64,000 nucleotides of DNA from Tridacna crocea (taxonomy: Eukaryota; Mollusca; Bivalvia; Cardiida; Cardiidae), in NCBI GenBank assembly GCA_943736015.1, contig OX031070.1:40168173-40232172 (forward strand). The letters run 5' to 3'. Shown here piece after piece: positions 60,201 to 64,000 of the stretch. The notes beneath the pieces are model-generated. The model was not told the origin of the DNA. It searched no databases and saw only the letters and a list, made by a program, of their open reading frames with translations. How positions within the stretch are numbered: position 1 is the first letter of the stretch; each line of letters begins with the position of its first letter. Made by a program: the position numbers and the translations under genes.

Positions 60201-61979
60201 AGGAATTAATCCAGCTGCGATGATATCAACCCTCGAGACAAACCTTTGCCTGAACTTGATTGCTCTAGCAGTCTATAGATAGAAATGCAATATTTCAAAT
60301 ATCGCATACTTTGAATTTAGACAAGCTTGAAATTTTGTGTTTTGGTAAAGGGTTAAGAAAGGTGAATTAGTCAGTACAAGTGAGAGTCACTTAACTTATG
60401 TAGATAAATTTGTTTTAAAATCTGGGAAAAATTTAACAGATAGAGCATTATGGTAACTTTTAAACTGTCTTTAGATTTCAATTTTCTTTCAATGACTAGC
60501 AAATGAATCAACAATACAGTAACAATTGTCACCTTCAAAATTATAAATGGTATGATTTGACCCTTTTCAATACAATCCTGACTTTTGACTACCCTGAGAA
60601 AGAGAGCTTTTGAAAACATTTCGGAAAAATGAGAAAATGCTGGTAACCAGCATTTTCTCCTTTTCCCACAATGTTTTCTACCCTTCCCATAATAAATTTG
60701 AATTTTTGAGTAACATTTGTCATCTGTGACTGCTTTCCTTTTGGACTAGCCCAAAATTTTGTCATTTGGTAAAGAGTTAAATGTGCATTTGAACACTTGC
60801 ACTGTTTACTTTAGGTAGTTATAGGGCCTTTAAGCTGGACTTACTGGGTGTGCCATGACAATTTCCTTTTGACCAGCATTTTCTCCTTTTCCCACAATGT
60901 TTTCTACCCTTCCCATAATAAATTTGAATTTTTGAGTAACATTTGTCATCTGCGACTGCTTTCCTTTTGGACTAGCCCAAAATTTTGTCATTTGGTAAAG
61001 AGTTAAATGTGCATTTGAACACTTGCACTGTTTACTTTAGGCAGATATTGGGCCTATAAGCTGGACTTACTGGGTGTGCCTTGACAATTTCCTTTTGACG
61101 AGAATCTCTAGATTGTACCAGGATTTCAATCAAATTTGCCTCCTCTGAATCCAATCCCAGGCTATCATTGAAAGAATCATTAAAGTTGGATCTAATATGA
61201 CATTCTGAAATGTGCAAAAAGTAGTGGTCAACATTCAAGAATAGAACTGGCATCTGGACTTGGTTAACTGTCTATCACACCACAAAAATACAGACTTGTC
61301 CAAATTAAAAGCATTTGCAAGTTACTTAAATATGGTTCAAATGATTGAATTTCTCTTTAACATTGTAGAAAACATTTTCTCCATTTCCTACAATGTTTTC
61401 AAAAGCTTTCATCTTCAGCCATGTAAAAACTCGGAATCATGTGGTACAGAATTTAGTCTTTTTCAAATTCTGAATTTAAACTATCTCGGGGAAGGAGGCT
61501 TTTGAAAACATTGTGGGAAACCGGAAATTGCTTCTACACAATTTCAATGTAAAAATAAGGATATTTTTCAAGTCTTCCATGCATTATGTTGGTCAGGGGG
61601 TCATTCATTGACCCCTCATCAAACAGTGCCCTATTCTGATGACCCTCATTCCAATTTAAATGGAAAAGCCTTTGAAAACATTGTGCGAGGAAAATATTCT
61701 GGTTTTCTACACACCGACACACATAATTATGTCAGTCAATAGAGTACCATTTGATTTGTCGTCAGCAAGTTCTTCCGATTTTGATATATCTACAATTTTG
61801 TTGTCTGGTAAAGAATTAAGTAACTCATACTTACTTATGATATCAACTGTGTTAAATCCAATAGATTTTGGGCTTTCATTAGGCCTAATAGTTCTGTCGT
61901 TATGAACAAGCATTACATTTCTAACTTCCACTCTCTCTTTTTCAGCTATCTTTGCCACAATGTTTGAAAATGGTTGTTC
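57080..61979 (-). CDS. NFATC2IP: NFATC2IP/Rad60-like SUMO-like-domain protein, last three exons
   Basis: On the - strand, exons 61979-61835, 61204-61071 and 57241-57080 join in frame (phase 0 entry, phase 1, phase 0) to 146 residues and TAA. The first covers the end of one ubiquitin/SUMO-like fold (EQPFSNIVAKIAEK, then NVMLVHNDRTI and GFNTVDII). The others form a second, C-terminal fold: NLIEILVQSRDSRQKEIV, DKPLLLLMQEYS, MTFWFDGEMV, DLEMEDGDMLDM. Two tandem SUMO-like domains at the C-terminus, lacking a diglycine tail, characterise NFATC2IP (NIP45) and yeast Rad60/Esc2, which bind the SUMO E2 and support genome stability. The 5' exons were not found between 61980 and 64000. The stop lies 10 bp from a pB-MITE, so the 3' UTR would run into it. 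The family call is good; the orthologue name is an inference. Confidence 0.75.
57319..57548 (+). mobile_element. pB-MITE, full, matched GGAAAAAGG/CCTTTTTCC arms
   Basis: In the intron of the SUMO-like gene; ends CTAA and TTAC. Confidence 0.9.
57766..60040 (-). mobile_element. TTAAAGGTGG element containing a nested element
   Basis: Outer ends TTAAAGGTGGG and CCACCTTTAA; outer sequence matches 24380-24928 in reverse. Interrupted at about 57837-59567. Confidence 0.78.
57837..59567 (+). mobile_element. Tandem-unit element with GCTCACCTGAG/CTCAGGTGAGC ends
   Basis: Starts ACAAGAGGACCATGATGGTC + CT...CGCTCACCTGAG, ends GAGCACTTCGTGCTCAGGTG + AGC. Holds about seven ~160-bp units (GGCCACTAGATGATGCTACA + TGCCAAATATGAAAGCTCT). 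No ORF. Confidence 0.8.
60290..60356 (+). mobile_element. pB-MITE terminal fragment
   Basis: Long-arm end only. Confidence 0.6.
60557..60781 (+). mobile_element. pB-MITE, part of a tandem duplication
   Basis: Left end mutated (TTGACCC); right half copied at 60872-61008. Confidence 0.85.
60644..61099 (+). repeat. ~227-bp tandem duplication spanning an exon end
   Basis: Both units run from ACCAGCATTTTCTCC through GGTAAAGAGTTAAATGTGCA to CTTACTGGGTGTGCC and ATTTCCTTTTGAC. The right unit contains the genuine exon 3' end and donor. Confidence 0.88.
61071..61204 (-). CDS. NFATC2IP: NFATC2IP-like exon between the two SUMO-like domains
   Basis: Reverse-strand acceptor CATTTCAG, donor GTAAGT. Encodes CHIRSNFNDSFNDSLGLDSE, then NLIEILVQSRDSRQKEIV, the first strands of domain 2. 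Its 3' end and donor were copied into the intron by a tandem duplication. Confidence 0.72.
61263..61454 (-). mobile_element. pB-MITE, decayed
   Basis: Only part of the palindrome (CATTTTCTCCATTTCCTACAAT) survives. Confidence 0.62.
61607..61819 (+). mobile_element. pB-MITE, decayed, next to a splice donor
   Basis: Right end GTCTGGTAAAGAATTAA lies 15 bp from the exon (reverse strand) at 61835. Confidence 0.65.
61835..61979 (-). CDS. NFATC2IP: NFATC2IP-like exon (SUMO-like domain 1, C-terminal half)
   Basis: Reverse-strand acceptor TTCCATATAG, donor GTAAGT. Encodes EQPFSNIVAKIAEKERVEVR, then MLVHNDRTIRPNESPKSIGF and NTVDII. The next upstream exon must end in phase 0. Confidence 0.72.
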
Positions 61980-62032
61980 CTATATGGAAGACAAACAGAG
62001 AAGAAACAAAAAAGACCATGAGTATAATATGC

Positions 62033-62273
62033 TTAACCCTAATCCTTTACCACATGGCAAAAATTTAGACCAATCCAAATTTAAAGCATTTGCAGACTAC
62101 AATTTCATAGTGGCTCACATTCACGAGACGCAATTTCCATAGGTTAGAGTACAAAACATCGTGGGAAAAGGAGAAAAAGCTGGTTACATACATTTTCTTC
62201 TTTTCCCACAATGCTTTCAAAAGACTTTTTCCTCAGGGTTGTCAAAAGTTGTCATTGTGTGGTAAAGAGTTAA
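62033..62273 (-). mobile_element. pB-MITE, full
   Basis: TTAA duplicated near the left end (TTAACCCTAATCCTTTACC). Confidence 0.85.
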
Positions 62274-63020
62274 TATAAAGCCAGACTCATATGGAAGAAT
62301 GCTTTGTATTCCTTGTAGTTTATTGATGCAGTAAAAAACTGAAAAGAGAAAATACGAAGTTAGAAGTTCACTGAGTAAGATAAGGATTATTAAATTTGTT
62401 GGAAAATTCTGAACTAACTAGTTGTAATCGGTTCACTTCCCAGAATGTTTCCAAAAACAACAAGTAACAATTCAAACTAACTACCTACTAGTGATATGTC
62501 ATGGAAAGAACGGAGAGTAAGCCTATCACAGACTGTACTAGTACGAACCAGAAGAGGGGCGAAACCCCCAACGCAAGAAATTACGGGAAATGTACTCCAT
62601 AATAAGTCAAGATCTAATATGCAAAGAATTGACAACCTATAAAAAGAAAAAAAAATTAATCGATGCGGGCCAGTGAACTCACAATGACGTAAAAATGAAC
62701 TAAAACAGACTCTTAGAATGACATTTTTGTCTCAAATAAAAACGTTCTCGATACGTAAGTACAGGGCAGCCGCTGATACAGGGGAGGTAACTCTGCAACA
62801 GGAACATGTTAACGTAATCGAACAAGACAGTTAAAGTGCTGAAGCAAGAAACATTTTCAAATAGGAATAACATCTGAAATATTGCTGTACCAAGGTTTTT
62901 TTGGCCAGAATATGTAATAAAATAGTGGACAGTGTAGATTCAAGATCAGACTGCACGTTCTGTACAGTCTGATCTTAATTTACACCATCCACAAAAACAA
63001 GTTAAGTTGGTTCTGGCACT
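62274..63020. other. Upstream flank of the SUMO-like gene exons
   Basis: No convincing exon. A reverse-strand CTCTTTTCAG at about 62345 could be an acceptor, but no good donor follows. Confidence 0.35.
62925..62996 (+). repeat. GATCAGACTG foldback copy
   Basis: AAGATCAGACTGCACG and GTACAGTCTGATCTT arms, flanked by GTGTAGATT and AATTTACAC. Confidence 0.7.
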
Positions 63021-63249
63021 TTAACCCATTACCACACAATCCCTACTTTTGACGCCCCTGAGAAAGAAGACTTTTGAAAACATTGTGGGAAAAGGAGAAA
63101 ATGCTGGTAACCAGCATTTTCTCCTTTTCCCACAGTGTTTTCTACCCTTCCCAGAACAAATTTCTAATTTTTAGTCATCTTTATTTTGTCGTCTGCAAAT
63201 GCTTTCAATTTGGACCAGTCTATAATTTTCTTGTGTGGTAAAGAGTTAA
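63021..63249 (+). mobile_element. pB-MITE, full (229 bp)
   Basis: Very close to the apparent consensus; one mismatch pair in the arms (ATTGTGGG / CCCACAGT). Confidence 0.94.
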
Positions 63250-63300
63250 GGGTTAAGGCAAGTCTTCCATAACGTTCCTCTTCATCAACTATGGGTAAAA

Positions 63301-63345
63301 AGTTTAGCCCTCTACCATATAATCCCAATTTTTAACAACTACAGG
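63301..63345 (+). mobile_element. pB-MITE terminal fragment
   Basis: Short-arm end TTAGCCCTCTACCATATAAT. Confidence 0.55.
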
Positions 63346-63361
63346 GAAAAGGAATTTGGAG

Positions 63362-64000
63362 AACAAGAGGGCCGTTGGCCCTGGAGAGCTCACCTGAGAC
63401 TATGGCATAATATGAACAAACTTGGTAGAGGTCCACCAGAAATTGCTACATGTCAAATATCAAAGCTCTATCTATGCTTTCTAGTTTTAGAGAAGAATAA
63501 TATTAAAGTTTGAATTCTTTGTTCCTATGCTCAAACTTAGGAACCCCGTGGCAGGGCCAGTTTTGACCCCAGGGGCATAATATGAACAAACTTGGTAGAG
63601 GTCCACTAGAAGATGCTACATACCAAATATCAAAGCTCTATGCCATCAAGTTTCAGAGAAGAGAATTTTTCAAGTTTTCCTTTTTTGTTCCTGTGTTCGA
63701 ACTAATGACCCCCGGGGCTGGGCCAGTTTTGACCCCAAGGGCATCATACGAACAAACTTGGTAGAGGTCTACTAGGAGATGCTACATACCAAATATCAAA
63801 GCTCTATGCCATTTAGTTTTTGAGAAGAAGAATATTAAAATTTTCATTCTTTGATCCTATGTTTGAACTTGTAACACCCAAGGCGGGGCCAGTTTTGTAC
63901 CCAAGGGGCATCATGTGAACAAACTTGGTAGAGGTGCTCTAGGAAATGCTACATGCCAAATATCAAAGCTCTACACATTCAAGTTTCAGAGGAGAAGGTT
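63362..64000 (+). mobile_element. Tandem-unit element, cut by the window end
   Basis: Starts ACAAGAGGGCCGTTGGCCCT with AGCTCACCTGAG; at least four ~167-bp units (AACAAACTTGGTAGAGGT + CCA, ATATCAAAGCTCTA). Same class as 57837-59567. Confidence 0.78.

Noticed and set aside
62270-62345. Reverse-strand candidate exon upstream of the SUMO-like domain
   Set aside because: Good acceptor (CTCTTTTCAG), but no usable donor and no domain similarity in any frame.
1-63249. Many ORFs with [19 protein letters not shown]-type peptides
   Set aside because: They are translations of the palindromic MITE core in several frames and both strands; no codon-level conservation or gene context.

Overview
The window is AT-rich nuclear DNA of an animal: coding sequence is split into short exons with GT-AG introns and is outnumbered by interspersed repeats. 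The repeat types (tRNA-like SINEs, foldback elements, short tandem-repeat elements whose ends read GCTCACCTGAG/CTCAGGTGAGC) and the protein families fit a bivalve mollusc; the species cannot be fixed from the sequence.

Four conserved eukaryotic genes can be assembled by hand from exons whose splice phases all agree. (1) MTRFR-like mitochondrial peptide-release factor, + strand, 8812-11486, two exons seen. (2) NUDT6-like Nudix hydrolase, + strand, 12788-20474, seven exons, 277 residues. (3) TMEM120-like nuclear-envelope/ER membrane protein, + strand, 29277-46893, twelve exons, 379 residues. (4) NFATC2IP/Rad60-like protein with SUMO-like domains, - strand, 57080-61979, last three exons; its 5' part was not found and may lie beyond the window. 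TMEM120 and the SUMO-like gene converge across about 10 kb of repeats. I see no rRNA, functional tRNA, CRISPR array or bacterial operon structure.

The dominant feature is a non-autonomous piggyBac-like MITE, called pB-MITE here. It has TTAA at both ends, terminal repeats reading CYCTTTACCA, and a perfect or near-perfect palindromic core of about 66 bp. Full copies are almost always 229 bp. About 100 full, truncated or nested copies occupy roughly a quarter to a third of the window, in introns and between genes, often within 10-30 bp of splice sites but never inside a recognised coding exon. Orientation convention: '+' means the short arm (ACAATCCC end) comes first, '-' means the long arm comes first. 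A sister family (pB-MITE2) has the same architecture with matched changes in both palindrome arms. Several copies are chained, sharing one TTAA.

Other content: SINEs with target-site duplications, a 5S rRNA-like insertion, two copies of a ~2 kb duplicated segment 22 kb apart, nested elements, an irregular array of about 28 copies of a TGGACTCTTCCAA motif (51.8-53.3 kb), a 24-bp minisatellite, clusters of CCTTTTCGCGAAAAGG palindromes and a G-rich tract. The proteins are housekeeping factors acting in different compartments; nothing suggests that they work together as one system.
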